Assembly (NCBI GenBank): GCA_949710005.1
Contig: OX453285.1
Coordinates: 6,157,132-6,221,131 of the forward strand
From: Ricordea florida
Taxonomy: Eukaryota; Cnidaria; Anthozoa; Corallimorpharia; Ricordeidae
Reading direction: 5' to 3'
DNA length: 64,000 bases
Position 1 is the first letter of the stretch, and every line of letters starts with the position of its first letter. A program made the position numbers and the translations under genes. Positions 31,161 to 41,932 of the stretch are shown one piece after another. A model generated the notes under the pieces. It saw nothing but the letters and a program-made list of their open reading frames with translations, was not told the DNA's origin and made no database searches.

Positions 31161-31514
31161 ACGCTCCTTAACCCCTCATTGTTGAGATAAATTGGGGACA
31201 CATTTGTTTAATTGGAAGTATTTCGCAGATTTCTACTTAAAGAAATGTGGCTAATTTACTATATGAGCATATCGCAGGTAGCATCAGTCAACAGGGTGAT
31301 CGAGTTCGTCCACTTGAGGGGATGGCAGTCGCAAGATACATGTCTGCTTGGTAGGTAGACTAGCAGTCTTTCTTTTCGCTACCTGTATAATAATTAATTT
31401 TTACGTAACTTTTGTAAGTAGTTTTAGAAAATTGTAATATGTATATAAAGTTGCCTTTAGGAGGGCCAAAAGTTTATTAGTGTTTTGCACTATTTAGTGA
31501 TACCCTCATTACAT

Positions 31515-31517
31515 AAA

Positions 31518-31554
<37 letters not shown>
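31515..31554. repeat. (ATT)n microsatellite
   Basis: Thirteen or so uninterrupted ATT units. Confidence 0.9.
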
Positions 31555-31555
<1 letters not shown>

Positions 31556-32032
31556 GAAGCCATCCAGAGCACTTCTCCAGGGTTTCGGTAGGACTATACG
31601 AAATGAGTACAGCATCATTAACGCGTGACACATATATGGGACGAGCGCGTATTGCGGGCTATTTCCTATTGAACAAGTGGGTTCCCAAGGTATCTCGACA
31701 ATGAGCCACCCTTCGAAAAAACACCATGACGCCACACAAGGGTATTGGCCATCGGCAGAAAGCTTCCCTGAACAGCAGGTAATCAAAAGGTTGCGCGATA
31801 TCCCGCTTGACGTCTACACAGTCCACAACGCGGATGTGGTAGTTAGAAATCAGTATGGCCCTCACTCATACTAACCCTGCAGACAAAAGATGGTAGTTCC
31901 TATCGTGTTTGGACACCGAAAAGAATGGTAAAACAGATACGCGGGAGTGGTCCTTTCGATTCTGCTGCCAAAAATGGTCTCAAATACTTACCTGACGGTA
32001 GGCAGTGTTTTGATTTCAAGACAAAACGACCA

Positions 32033-32263
32033 AGCCCTAGGCATCATCCCAAGTCCTTCGCTCAGTGCACATACAGGTGGGGGCGTCCTGTCACACCTGA
32101 TAGGGTCCTACTGCTAAGGTGAGTGTTCTTACATAATGCGGCATGCAACTAAAAAGCCTTGATCATCATCCCAAGTCCTTCAGCCAGCACACATGGAGGT
32201 GGGGGCGTTTAGTCACACCTGATTGGTTGTCCCTGTTCTGGTGAGTATTCTAGCATAATAAGG
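32033..32263. repeat. ~120-bp tandem duplication
   Basis: Two copies share CATCATCCCAAGTCCTTC, GGTGGGGGCG, GTCACACCTGAT and GGTGAGT at matching distances (32041-32147 and 32162-32263). The purpose is unknown; it lies in ACSM intron 7. Confidence 0.65.
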
Positions 32264-32763
32264 CGATCGGTGGGAGCCAGGATATGCTAGAATACCCTCC
32301 CCCAAGCAGTGGGAACCCAGAAGAAGTACCAAAACCCTCTTCCTCTATGTGTGTTACAACCTGAAAATTCTCTTACCGCCTGCTTCTCCCCTTGTGGAAT
32401 GTTGTTTGATACACCGAGAATATTGCCACAAGGTTTTGAACTTGATCTTGACACAGGGAAGATTGGAGGGGTGCAGCTTTATTAATCAAAGTTCAAAAAC
32501 ATGTCCACAGTCCCAACGATTTTCGCCATGATTGTAAAAAGGTTAGTTTGTCATTTCCATATACAAAACAATCCTAACTTGAAGCTGGTAAGCCCTCAGC
32601 ACTATGATTAAAAGTTTTACGACTTAACTAAACATGATGGGATTAAGTTTTTGGGTAATGTGGTGGGAAGGAAAAATTAGTGGTCATCCATTTATTCAAA
32701 CAGTCCATGATTTCCTTTAGGAAATTAGGCGAAACAGCTCACTACTATTATTGTTCTCAATAC

Positions 32764-32882
32764 CTGCGAATGAGATTAAACAAGCACAAACTGGCCTGAG
32801 TATGTTCCACCATCTTTGAATGTCCAGTGGTTCCGCTTGTGAAAAATACAGCAATCGGTTCAGCAGCGAGTGATTTGATCGA
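32764..32882 (-). CDS. ACSM-like exon 7, AMP-binding P-loop
   Basis: Encodes AEPIAVFFTSGTTGHSKMVE, the ATP/AMP-binding signature of the adenylating superfamily. Acceptor TCACAG, donor GTATTG. Phase 0 in, 2 out. The following intron (32763-24095) contains element B. Confidence 0.9.
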
Positions 32883-33054
32883 CTGTGACATAAGAGTTAA
32901 GAGAAAAATGCCGCATTATTGAGACGTTAAAAGTGGGTAAGACAAATTAGAATGTAACTAAAGTCACCACAGATCTTTACTCTAGCACAGTAGCAAATAG
33001 CACCATACTAGTGATTGTGGTGGTGGCATTGATACTGGCATCGATAGTGGCAGG

Positions 33055-33225
33055 TGGTAATGGCAGCAGTAGTAGTAGTGGCAGTGGCAGTAGTGGTGGT
33101 AGTGGCAGTGATAGTGGCAAAGGCAGTTGCAGTAGAAGTGGCAGTAGTAATGGTAGTTTAAGTGGTGGCAGTAGTGGCAGCGACAATCATAACAGCAGTG
33201 GTAGTGGGAGAAGTAGTGGTAACAA
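33055..33225. repeat. GGCAGT/AGT minisatellite
   Basis: Imperfect GGC, AGT and GGT triplets. The Gly/Ser-rich frame across it is an artefact of the repeat. Confidence 0.85.
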
Positions 33226-33282
33226 TTCACTACTAGCAGTAACCAACACAACCTTGCTTACGAAAACTAAATTAATGCTCAC

Positions 33283-33337
33283 TTTATGACTACTGCTCTG
33301 TTTATCAAACAGTTCTTCAAACTGTAGCCACCCATTC
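33283..33337 (-). CDS. ACSM-like exon 6
   Basis: Encodes NGWLQFEELFDKQSSSHK, matching the family GWLNFxEL segment. Acceptor TTGCAG, donor GTGAGC. Phase 2 in, 0 out. Confidence 0.75.
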
Positions 33338-33691
33338 CTGCAAAAAAGAATTAAGGAATAAACAATTCTCTTAAGGTGTTATCGAAGTGACATAAGCAGA
33401 GCTAAGCACACTCTGTAGTCAAGAAGCAAATAACCTCATTTTGTGTAAAGGCCACAATCGTGTGATAAGTGCTTTCGAAGGGATTTAACACTCCGTGCCC
33501 CTATGTCCCTGTCTCCAGCCCAAAAAAGATTAAGCACTTAAACAGCAGGTTCGGGTGATCGCTATTTTGCCAAAGGCTTTTTAAATGTGTCTGGACCAAT
33601 CAATAACCAATAACACATTTTAACATTGAGGAAAGCATAGCATTTAGAGGGGAACAATTGATATCAGTGGCTCTGGGCTTCGCTTTTATAC

Positions 33692-33768
33692 CTAGAGCTC
33701 ATGTCTGCTGCAGTTCTGTGTATTAGCAATCTGCTTTGGACTCTACACTCTGGTTCCATGACAACAAC
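33692..33768 (-). CDS. ACSM-like exon 5 (divergent)
   Basis: Encodes VVVMEPECRVQSRLLIHRT. Acceptor TCTTTAG, donor GTATAA. Sequence similarity is weak, but position, phase (0 in, 2 out) and length fit the segment preceding the GWLxFxEL motif. Confidence 0.55.
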
Positions 33769-34539
33769 CTAAAGAGAACAAAAAAAACAGAAAAATAGTT
33801 TAATAGATAAATAAGTAAATAATAGATAAATGAATCAATGATAGATTTTGTAATGCAGCTTCCACCAAGTGATTATTTTTACACTGTTTACTAATGGAGT
33901 CGTCATCAGTACAATCCGTGGGAAATGACGTGTGAGCTCGTTAAAGGTCTTTTCAATTCCGACTAATTGAGGACGTGGCGCCAAATACGACAGTCAATGT
34001 AAAATCACTCCAACCTCAGCAAACTTTATTTTCTTTGTGTTGCTAAGAAAGTTGAAACTCTCTCGACAGGCAAGTCCGAGACTTTATTTCAAAGACATCA
34101 GTGTTCTACTGGAAATAAACTATTTACGATATAATGATACGAAAGTACATCTGGGACCTGAAAAATGTCTTTTTTAAACCCTTACTCGTTAAAACAACCA
34201 TGTAGTTATGGCTTAGGGTTTAGCCCTCAATTCTAGTAATCACGTGGTTTTCGTCTTTGTCTGTTCTATTGTCTTTATTACAAAAAGAAAATGAATCGTC
34301 AGCTTGAAAATGTGGATATTATTTTCTTGCAGTGTAAATACACTGAGCTTTATTGATCGTAAAGTGGTGTTCTTCACACCACTCAAAAGTAATATCCATA
34401 TCTTTGCGCCGCCGTGTAATATTATTGATGAATTATAAGGCTGGTTCCACTAGTGGGCAAGATGAATCGAGTCCCGAGTCCTGATTGGACTCCCGAGTGG
34501 GCACGATGGGTCTATCTTGCCCGCTCGGGATTTTCGGGT

Positions 34540-34674
34540 CATCCTCGGTGTAAAAACCTGTGAAGTTTTTCTTTGTTATTTCTCTATTATTTTCCTAGTC
34601 TCTATTGTTTTCTCTCCTTTGTTTCCATTGTTCTACGTCACTCATGAGCGTAACAGGTTTTTACACCGAGGATG
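34540..34674. mobile_element. 135-bp foldback element
   Basis: Perfect inverted termini CATCCTCGGTGTAAAAACCT and its complement. A diverged relative lies at 61362-61476. MITE-like; located in ACSM intron 4. Confidence 0.8.
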
Positions 34675-35457
34675 AGCCGGATTTTCCGGATGGTCCTGCG
34701 GAACAAAGCAAATGAAAATGAACCTATGATATAAAATTTATTGATGAAGCCCGTTGTTTTCTGCGCTTTTATTGACTTTCACTACGTCCAGGTAAACAAA
34801 TCAAAGGCTCCTTAGAGCTACCTCATGGTAATTATCCCATAAAGTGCTGTCCTTTCCCCAGACCATGCAGCGTTCATTCCGAGTACTTCGTTTTGTGCAC
34901 TCTTGCTACGACTGATCGACTACTCGTCGTCCAAATTGGAGACATCGTCGCATTTAAGACTCAAAAACCCATTTCATTCCCCTCAAGCGTTCTTGAACAC
35001 ATTTCCTGTTCGTTCGCGAGATATTCAAAAGTGTATTTTGATCAAAGATGGAGCGAAAGGAACGAAAACCCGCCTTGACAATCTTTGCGTCGCTCTCGAC
35101 ACAACAGACGCCATTTTGTAAACATGTGCTGCCGCTTTGTCTCACCCTCTCCCCCCACATATGTGAACATAAAACAATTGCACGACTTTGTGGACAAAAC
35201 CAAACCTTGTATAGGAGACAGGGGTAAACCTGTTTAATTCACATTTAATGTAGATTTAATGTATAAATTAATTGTCTTACGGGATATGGATCTAATCCAA
35301 CCATCACTATACCTTAAGGTATGACATACATACCATGAGGCAAAAGTCAAAAAAGAACTTGGCCAATAATATGAAGCCATCTTGACCGAACAATAGTTGT
35401 CAATATCGCATATCCATATAGCCATTTTAGGTGATTGCCCACAGGTCTCGTGCCTAC

Positions 35458-35588
35458 CTCATCAATAGCGCACAGAATTACGCTGTTAACACCAATATCG
35501 CATGTGATACATTTGGGTTTTGAGGCCATGATCCTCAACTTAAGTTCCACGGGTCCAATGTTGATTGGTATGGGGACCATCACACTTC
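35458..35588 (-). CDS. ACSM-like exon 4
   Basis: Encodes GSVMVPIPINIGPVELKLRI and ITCDIGVNSVILCAIDE. Acceptor GTGACAG, donor GTAGGC. Phase 1 in, 0 out. Confidence 0.85.
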
Positions 35589-36307
35589 CTGTCACGATAA
35601 GATACAAAAAGAAAGAAAAGCAAGATCATAATATGTTTGATTACCCATTTTAACATGCTATATGCTAAGAAACGACTAAATCATGCTATACATAAATAAA
35701 TCAATCTGTAGATTGATATACTTTGCTATGGTGATTATGGGGAATTACCGCTTACACTGTGATTTTGAGGGGGCAGTTTTTTGTTGTCGAAGTTTTGCTT
35801 TTTTCGTTTTTTCTGGTGAGACGGGCGGTTTTGTTTATCAAAGCGCTGAACGCACAAATTCAGTGTGGACGTCTCTGAAATTGGACTTTTCTGACAGCTG
35901 GTAAACCCTGTATAATGAAGAATTACTTACAAAAGAACCCCTATTACAGAAGGAAGAGTTTAGCCCCACAGAACACCCGAGTTCTATTTTTAAGGAGACT
36001 TCTGTTATCAAAGCGTTTGATAAGGTCACCACCAAACCAGTAGTGTATTGAAATATCACAAACAATTTTAGTTGCCACTTTTTCTTCATTTCTGTTAGGA
36101 ATATTCTTACTGAAGTATATCCATTTTGAGTACACGAGGTTGCTTACCATTTCAAACTAAACTTACTGTAATTACTGTATTTTTAACCTAAAGTTTCAGT
36201 GTGAAAGCATTTGAAAGAATATCAGGTAGGTTAACAAGATCCTATCCCTCATAATTCTTTTGGTACCTCGAAGCATCTTTATAAAACAGAGTGTAAATAA
36301 AACAAAC

Positions 36308-36420
36308 CTGTCCTCGCGCAGGCCAGAAATAGAAGCCAGTACTCTGGGATCCTTGGCACTATAACCATGACATTGTCACCACGACTCACACTACACACTT
36401 CAGACAAAAGGTTTGCAACC
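36308..36420 (-). CDS. ACSM-like exon 3
   Basis: Encodes RVANLLSEVCSVSRGDNVMV and IVPRIPEYWLLFLACART. Acceptor CCTTAG, donor GTTTGT. The RGDxVMVIxPRxPEYW signature is characteristic. Phase 2 in, 1 out. Confidence 0.85.
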
Positions 36421-36719
36421 CTAAGGAACAAAACATAGACTAATAAAGTATTTGAGATCCCCCCTGTTATAAAGTGTCAACATATTACGTGTTAAGCCTG
36501 TTTGAACATGAAATTTTCGGTCACGTCCCAGTTTTTTACAACTGTCGTCAAGACAGAACAAACAAAAAATACATGTAATTCCATTGCAATATGACACCTT
36601 CTAAGTTTGCGTAAACTACGCAGTTTCTTGTGCGCGCCATTTTTTTAAGCGTCCCCAAGGCAAAACAAGCTAGAGAAAACACGTAATTCAATCACCCGTT
36701 AACTTTATTTATCAAGAGG

Positions 36720-37010
36720 ATAAATAGCATTTAAACGGAAGCGCGCTTTAAAATACAACTTGCTTTCAGGAGGCGTCCTTAAACATGGAACTTTTGTTCG
36801 GGATCGCAAGCTGAAACATGGAGTTTGCGTTCGGAACGTGCTAAAACATGAGGTTTGCGTTCAGGACGCGCGCTTAAACAAAACGTTTGAGATCAGAACG
36901 AGAACTTAAACCTAAAGCCTGCTATGAGGATGCACTCCTAGACATAGAGTTTGGGTTAAAGAGGACGCCCGCTTAAAAACAAGAAGCTTGCATTCAGGGC
37001 AAGCGAAAAA
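36720..37010. repeat. Degenerate tandem repeat with AAACATGGAGTTTGCGTTC theme
   Basis: Roughly seven imperfect units of 35-45 bases, each with an (A)AACATG/(A)AACATA start and a TTTGxGTTC core, in ACSM intron 2. Confidence 0.6.
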
Positions 37011-37068
37011 AAAATATAGAGCTAACATCATTGAACTTACTGGCGTTCAAATGTAAATGTTTCCTCAC

Positions 37069-37169
37069 CTTTTAGATCTCAAGGAAATATCTTGAAAGGT
37101 CCATTTTAACTCGCTGCCACTGTTGTCAATCATCCACAGAGCAGGCGGCTCACTTTGTCTTCCGCCGTT
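37069..37169 (-). CDS. ACSM-like exon 2
   Basis: Encodes NGGRQSEPPALWMIDNSG and KWTFQDISLRSK. Acceptor ATATAAG is weak but the phase (0 in, 2 out) fits both neighbours. Matches the family PALWWV segment. Confidence 0.75.
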
Positions 37170-37392
37170 CTTATATAAATTAAATAGTAGGCAACAAGGA
37201 AAACCGTTTATCATTTATTTTATGCTTCTCGCTGCAACATCAATAAACATTAATATCAATTATAATATTATTATTTATTTGGTTTTGTAATTACAATTGT
37301 TTTCATAGTCAATACAAGCAAAAACAAAGGCAAACATTTTATTACAGATAGTGACTTGAAAATTCCTTCAAATTACGTCTTACATTTCCTAC

Positions 37393-37507
37393 CTTCTCTT
37401 CATCCGCCCAGCTATCAGTTATGTCAGCGAAGTTGAAATACTTTGGAGTTTTGGAATAGCAGTCTTTAAGTGCCTGGAGTTCAGGAAATTTTGATTGAAC
37501 AGACATC
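37393..37507 (-). CDS. ACSM-like exon 1 (first traced)
   Basis: Acceptor TTTTTAG at the right and donor GTAGG at the left; the exon ends in phase 0. It contains ATG TCT as second codon after a single leading base, then YFNFADITDSWADEEK, the usual N-terminal segment of the family. Because an acceptor precedes it, an upstream exon with a targeting peptide may exist. Confidence 0.75.
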
Positions 37508-38036
37508 CTAAAAATGATGATATCAACACAACAGTCAAACCATGCCAGCCACAGAATGCCTAACGTCTTTTCGGGTAGAGACTTGGTGCGACATGTGCGG
37601 CCGATTGCAGGATCTAGATAACTTTCCTAACCCAACTCTCTCTTTTGTAGTGTTGTGGGAGTAGTTTCTAAACAAACTGGTGTTGCGTCAGTGGTAAATT
37701 GAAACACAAAAAATGGCATCATCAAACAAGTTGATAAAGTAAGTTATACGAAGGTAAAAAGAGGGTGCTGACCTTTCGAGCTCTATCCCTTCGCTTAGTT
37801 ATTCGCTTAGTGCAAACAAAGGCAGCCCGAGCCAAATTGAGGTGACGCTATTGCCATTACACCCAATTGTCCGGAACGATGCGGTCAAAGTAGAAACTGT
37901 TGCGCTGGAGGTTGTTGCCTTTGAGAAGTATGTCCCCCCAGTCCAAATTTGCTGTTCCATTTAAAAATAAATTAATTCTCCAGTACCAATTTCTTAGCTG
38001 TAAAAGAAATTTGAATGATTTCAAACAAAAATGAAA
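37508..38036. other. 5' flank of the ACSM-like gene
   Basis: No coding signal above background and no clear promoter motif. Any targeting-peptide exon of the ACSM-like gene would have to lie here or further right. Confidence 0.3.
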
Positions 38037-38470
38037 CGTAATGACGTTAATTGATCATCGCAGTTATGTACACAACTTAACCAGCTGTGAAATTTAAGCC
38101 TAAAAAAAACTCAGGCCTGAACGGGATTCGAACCCATGACCTCTGCGGTACCGGAGCAATGCTCTACCAACTGAGCTATCAAGCCAACTGGGACCTGGTT
38201 ATATTGTCAGTTCTTAACATACCCGTAGATGGAGAAGAATGATGCAAGTGAATATATGAAAGACCATATATTTGAACTGCAGAGTAATATGTAATGACGT
38301 TAATTGATCATCGCAGTTATGTACACAACTTAAGCAGCTGTGAAATTTAAGCGTGAAAAAAAAAAAAAACTCAGGCCTGAACGGGATTTGAACCCATGAC
38401 CTCTGCGATACCGGAGAAGTGCTCTACCAACTGAGCTATCAAGCCAACTGGGAGCTGGTCATATTGTCAT
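38037..38470 (-). repeat. Two tandem copies of a tRNA-derived SINE
   Basis: Copies at 38113-38185 and 38373-38445 read, on the minus strand, as tRNA-like heads: A box TAGCTCAGTTGG and B box GGTTCGAATCC (GGTTCAAATCC in the second). The anticodon arm is poorly paired, and the residue before the presumed anticodon is C, so these are not working tRNA genes. Both are followed by the same tail (AACTTAAxCAGCTGTGAAAT and TTGATCATCGCAGTTATG), so a 250-bp unit is duplicated. Confidence 0.75.
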
Positions 38471-39212
38471 CTCGTAACATTTCCGTTTGTGCATATATGT
38501 TGGGTTTAAAGTTACTTTTCTCACATACCTGATATGTTATTACATATTACTCCGCAGTTCAAATATATGGTCATTCATATATTCATTTGCATCAAAAATG
38601 AAACGCTTCGGTCTGAATGGAAATTTTATTCCAACCCGGAACGATACTCTTTCATTTTTCTTATGATAACTTCCTTCCATTGCAAAATCTCTGAGCTAAT
38701 GAAATTTCCCTCATTCATAGGTTAGACCGTTGTTTTTACGGAATGCATGATACTGACAAACATTCAAGAATTTAAGTGAAAACACTCCCAAATATAGGTC
38801 ACGAGAGCCAAGCGGGGCGAACTGGGCTACCAGTATGGAGGCCAGTCACAGGCTAATCGTTCTGTGATTCACTATTTATGACAATTATTATACAGCCGGC
38901 CCTGCAATTCAAGTCGTTTTTATTGTCGCAAATCGCCATAATTACGCCATAATTTCCGTTAGACTAGCTTGCTGTGTAAATTATTAGTCAAGTCGCTCAT
39001 CCCTTTGTTAATTCCAGAAGACTCTTGACTATAGTTACTACAGCACACGCTATTTTACGAGATACTCTCTAAACACATATTCTGCATAAGCTTTACTCGC
39101 AGCACCTCACTTTCCAATGGAAACTTCTAGTTCTTAGGTTAGACTTAGTGTTGTTTCAGTCGATATCTAGATCATCACACTGACGAAAACGAATTGAAAA
39201 CGAGAACAAAAG

Positions 39213-39520
39213 CCTTATAAATGGCAACGTACAGCCAAATCGGCGAATATAAGGAGACCGAATAGTGGACACAGTACGTGAAACGGCCTGAGTAGTACAT
39301 TTTGGCAAACAGGATAAAGGAAAAAGAGAAGAAGAAACCAACATTCCCCAGCGTATGTGGTGGGTGAACATATGCACTTATGAGAGATCAGTGCTGCAAC
39401 CGAGGGAGGCAGCAGAAACGAAGTTAGGGGAGATCTTAGAAGAGGTCGAAGAGAATTGCTCACCAAAGCCAAGCGAGTCGTGGAGCGGTTTAAGTTGCAC
39501 AGTCGCAGGCGCACCATGAT
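39213..39520 (+). mobile_element. Ty3/Gypsy-like gag remnant
   Basis: Plus-strand pieces read IKEKEKKKPTFPSVCGG, a stop, TYALMRD and, in another frame, EILEEVEENCSPKPSESW. The order K-R-x-x-x-L-S-x-x-G-x-x-(T)Y-x-x-(L/M)R and P-x-P-S-E matches the gag region of Gypsy elements. Stops and shifts show decay. No LTRs were assigned. Confidence 0.45.
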
Positions 39521-39577
39521 AAAGCGTGGCAGAGATTATTGCGGGCTTGCGTAAACTATCTGAGCATTAAAACTTTT

Positions 39578-40103
39578 TTTAACCTTAAAATACATTATGA
39601 TTGAAAGGCTCGCTTGCGAGATTAACGCTAAAAAAATCCATTAATTTTAATTAGCTTTAACACTGGAATCAGGGTCACAGAATTTGATGGATTGCGCAGG
39701 AAAACCGAAGGACCTATTCCGGTCAATCAGGTACTTGTGCAGAAGAAAGGCACGCAGAAAAGAGAAGCTCTGGACGGAATGGTCACAATGGGATTTTATC
39801 CCTTCCACCACTGTCGCGTCAGTGCGCATATGTGTGGTTTTAACATGCCCTTACTACATTTTTACGTTGTCATTTCAAGCCACGTCCCACAGCCCTACCA
39901 TTTTTCATCACCTTGACATTCATCATGTGGGAACCCAGAGCTGTTTTATGCTAATGAGACCTAAAAAGGCCGAGACAGCAGTCCATGGCTGCTAACGTTT
40001 GAGCTGCATTTTCCATCTTCTTTTTTTTTGGTAGCAGTAGGGGTCTATCCCTAATAACTCCACTCAGTCCTATTACCATTACTAATTCATTTAATCAGGA
40101 TCC
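39578..40103. repeat. ~525-bp direct repeat, copy 1
   Basis: Matches 40915-41442 over almost its full length, with about 10 percent differences (for example GACCTATTCCGG, AAAGGCACGCAGAAAAG, AACATGCCCTTACTACATTT). Confidence 0.85.
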
Positions 40104-40914
40104 ATAGAGCATGCGGTGAGAACTAAAAGTAGCAGTTATTGTTTGGAAGTGCAGAAATACTTAGGATTCATTAATCAAAAGGCAAAGCTAAGAAGCTTAA
40201 AAAATGATTTAAACTTATTGTATTAAAATGAAGTGCAGATGAATGCGGCTTAACAGCAGAATACAATTCTTTCATCTCCTCTATTGTAAAAATCCCGTGG
40301 TCATTAAAGCATTGTAAATTCAAGTCACGGTCACTTTCATTTGGAGCCATTTTCATAAAAAAAACAATGGTCACTGAAACTGACGAAATCCAAGCTAAAA
40401 ACATCAAACAGTCAGTCATATAAGTGTCCGTTATAGCCTTTTTGCACACGATAAGGTGCCTTCAATTAGGATTTTAAAGGTAAAATGATTCACCGAAGCC
40501 TATTTTAACTGATAGACTACAATGCGGCATTGTTCCCAAGAGCTAACCAGTAGATCAGACTAAACAATGTTTAATGGTAAACTTTGTCATACGTTGCTAA
40601 AATAAAATTAATACTAAAATTGACCGTTACTAATAAAACCGTCGGTACGAATTCCGGTAACATTTCCTCACAGGTCCTTACTTCATTAAGCATGCTGTAG
40701 TTCAATTGTCTTGAGAAGTGCGCGTGCAAACATTTCTGAGAACGAAACGGTTCGGCTACAGCATGCACAATGAAGTAGTGACCTGTGTGGAAATCATTCC
40801 AAACCGACAACTAAACCTTTAACTTCCTCACCGTGTACGCTGCATAATAGTCGGAGCAACTACAGAATACAGGGTCACCTTGGTCCACCTCGTCTAAAGG
40901 TGTCGGAGGCTTTT

Positions 40915-41442
40915 GTTTAACCTTAGAAGACATGCTGATTGAAAGGGTCGTTTGCGTGATTAATGCTAAAGAAAGCCATTGATTTTAATTACTATTAACA
41001 CTGAAATCAGGGTAAAAGAATTTGACGGATTTGAATAGGAAAAGCGAAGGACCTATTCCGGCCAATCAAGTGCTTGTGCAGACGAAAGGCACGCAGAAAA
41101 GCGGAGCAGTGGACGGAATGGTCGCAATAGGGTTTTATCCCTTCTACCACTGTCGCGTCAGTGCACATATGTGTGGCTTTAACATGCCCTTACTACATTT
41201 TGACGTTGTCATTTCAAGCCACGTCCCACAACCCTACCGTTTTTCATCACCTTGACATTCATAATGTGGGAACCCAGAGCTTTTCCATGCTAATGAGACC
41301 TAAAAAGGCTGAAACAGCGGTCCATGGCTCCTAGCGTTTGTGCTGCATTTTCCATCTTTTTTTTTTTGGTAGCAGTAGGGGTCTATCCCTAATGACTCCA
41401 CTCAGTCCTATTTCCATTACTAATTCATTTATTATCATTTAT
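40915..41442. repeat. ~525-bp direct repeat, copy 2
   Basis: Second copy of the repeat at 39578, about 1.34 kb to the right. The intervening 811 bases hold no recognised gene. It ends just before element C begins. Confidence 0.85.
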
Positions 41443-41606
41443 AGTAAGGGATCATGGTAAAGACTGAGAGACTTGGGTCCAAGCCTAGGCTATGTAGGGT
41501 GTGTCAAAGCATCATGGGACGATGACATCATCGGGAACCAATCAGGAGCGATGATGTCAGCCTACATAAGTATTGACCCTCGCTTTCATGCTTTGATTTT
41601 AATGAG

Positions 41607-41792
41607 ATGCAGCCAACTGTAAGCAATTCGTCTTCATCTGTCACGCGTTACGCAAAAATTCATTTGAAAAACAAAGATTATATTCTCCAAAAATTCTGGT
41701 GTTACAAAGAGGGTCGTGTTCGGAGTGATCAACGCTCATACAAACAAGGTGTGTGCATGTTGACGAAGGGAAGAGTGAGTGTGTCTTGTTAG
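41607..41792 (+). CDS. Possible 61-residue protein at the left end of element C
   Basis: MQPTVSNSSSSVTRYAKIHL then KNKDYILQKFWCYKEGRVRS. An ATG follows a CRE-like TGACATCA and a TATA-like ACATAAGTATT at about 41566. The chance of a random frame this short is high; included because of promoter-like context. Confidence 0.3.
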   Translation: MQPTVSNSSSSVTRYAKIHLKNKDYILQKFWCYKEGRVRSDQRSYKQGVCMLTKGRVSVSC

Positions 41793-41856
41793 ATGAATGT
41801 TATTTTCTCAGTATAAAATTATGTTACCATTGATCATTGCTTTTACAACAGCTGGT

Positions 41857-41872
41857 GGCTCCTAAAGGAGCC
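41857..41872 (-). promoter_or_regulatory. Histone-type 3' stem-loop
   Basis: On the minus strand GGCTCC-TTTA-GGAGCC (6-bp stem, 4-base loop) is preceded by AAAAAAC and followed by ACCAGC. This closely fits the metazoan replication-dependent histone mRNA stem-loop (5' A-rich flank, loop TTTN, 3' ACCA). It lies 61 bases beyond the stop of the minus-strand gene 41933-42466. On the plus strand it could also be a hairpin plus T-run. Confidence 0.6.
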
Positions 41873-41932
41873 GTTTTTTATTGTCATTACTGCACTTCAC
41901 TCGGTTTTCAAGCTAAATTCAAGTTAGAATTT

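Larger units (their letters stand above)
17317..37507 (-). other. Host acyl-CoA synthetase gene (ACSM-like), 13 traced exons
   Basis: Thirteen exons on the minus strand have consensus splice sites, matching phases and no stops, giving about 493 codons. Order follows medium-chain acyl-CoA synthetases: an N-terminal FNFADITDSW segment, PALWMIDNSG, RGDNVMVIVPRIPEYW, GSVMVPIPINIGPVELK, the AMP-binding P-loop FFTSGTTGHSKM, the GQTET motif, PGSVGRP, RGDFYFTGDRG and HPAVSESAVVSTP. These enzymes activate fatty acids to acyl-CoA, usually in mitochondria. The C-terminal exon(s) with the catalytic lysine were not found, and the hinge motif is divergent (GDNIHP instead of GYRIGP). So this may be a divergent paralogue or a 3'-truncated gene. 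Intron 7 holds element B. Confidence 0.8.

Noticed and set aside
33011..33289. Gly/Ser-rich 92-residue frame
   Set aside because: It is the translation of a triplet minisatellite.
38113..38445. Two apparent tRNA genes on the minus strand
   Set aside because: The anticodon stem is poorly paired, the residue before the presumed anticodon is C rather than T, and both sit in identical non-tRNA sequence. They fit a tRNA-derived SINE.
39156..39517. Minus-strand Leu/Cys-rich frames
   Set aside because: They are antisense to the Gypsy gag remnant.
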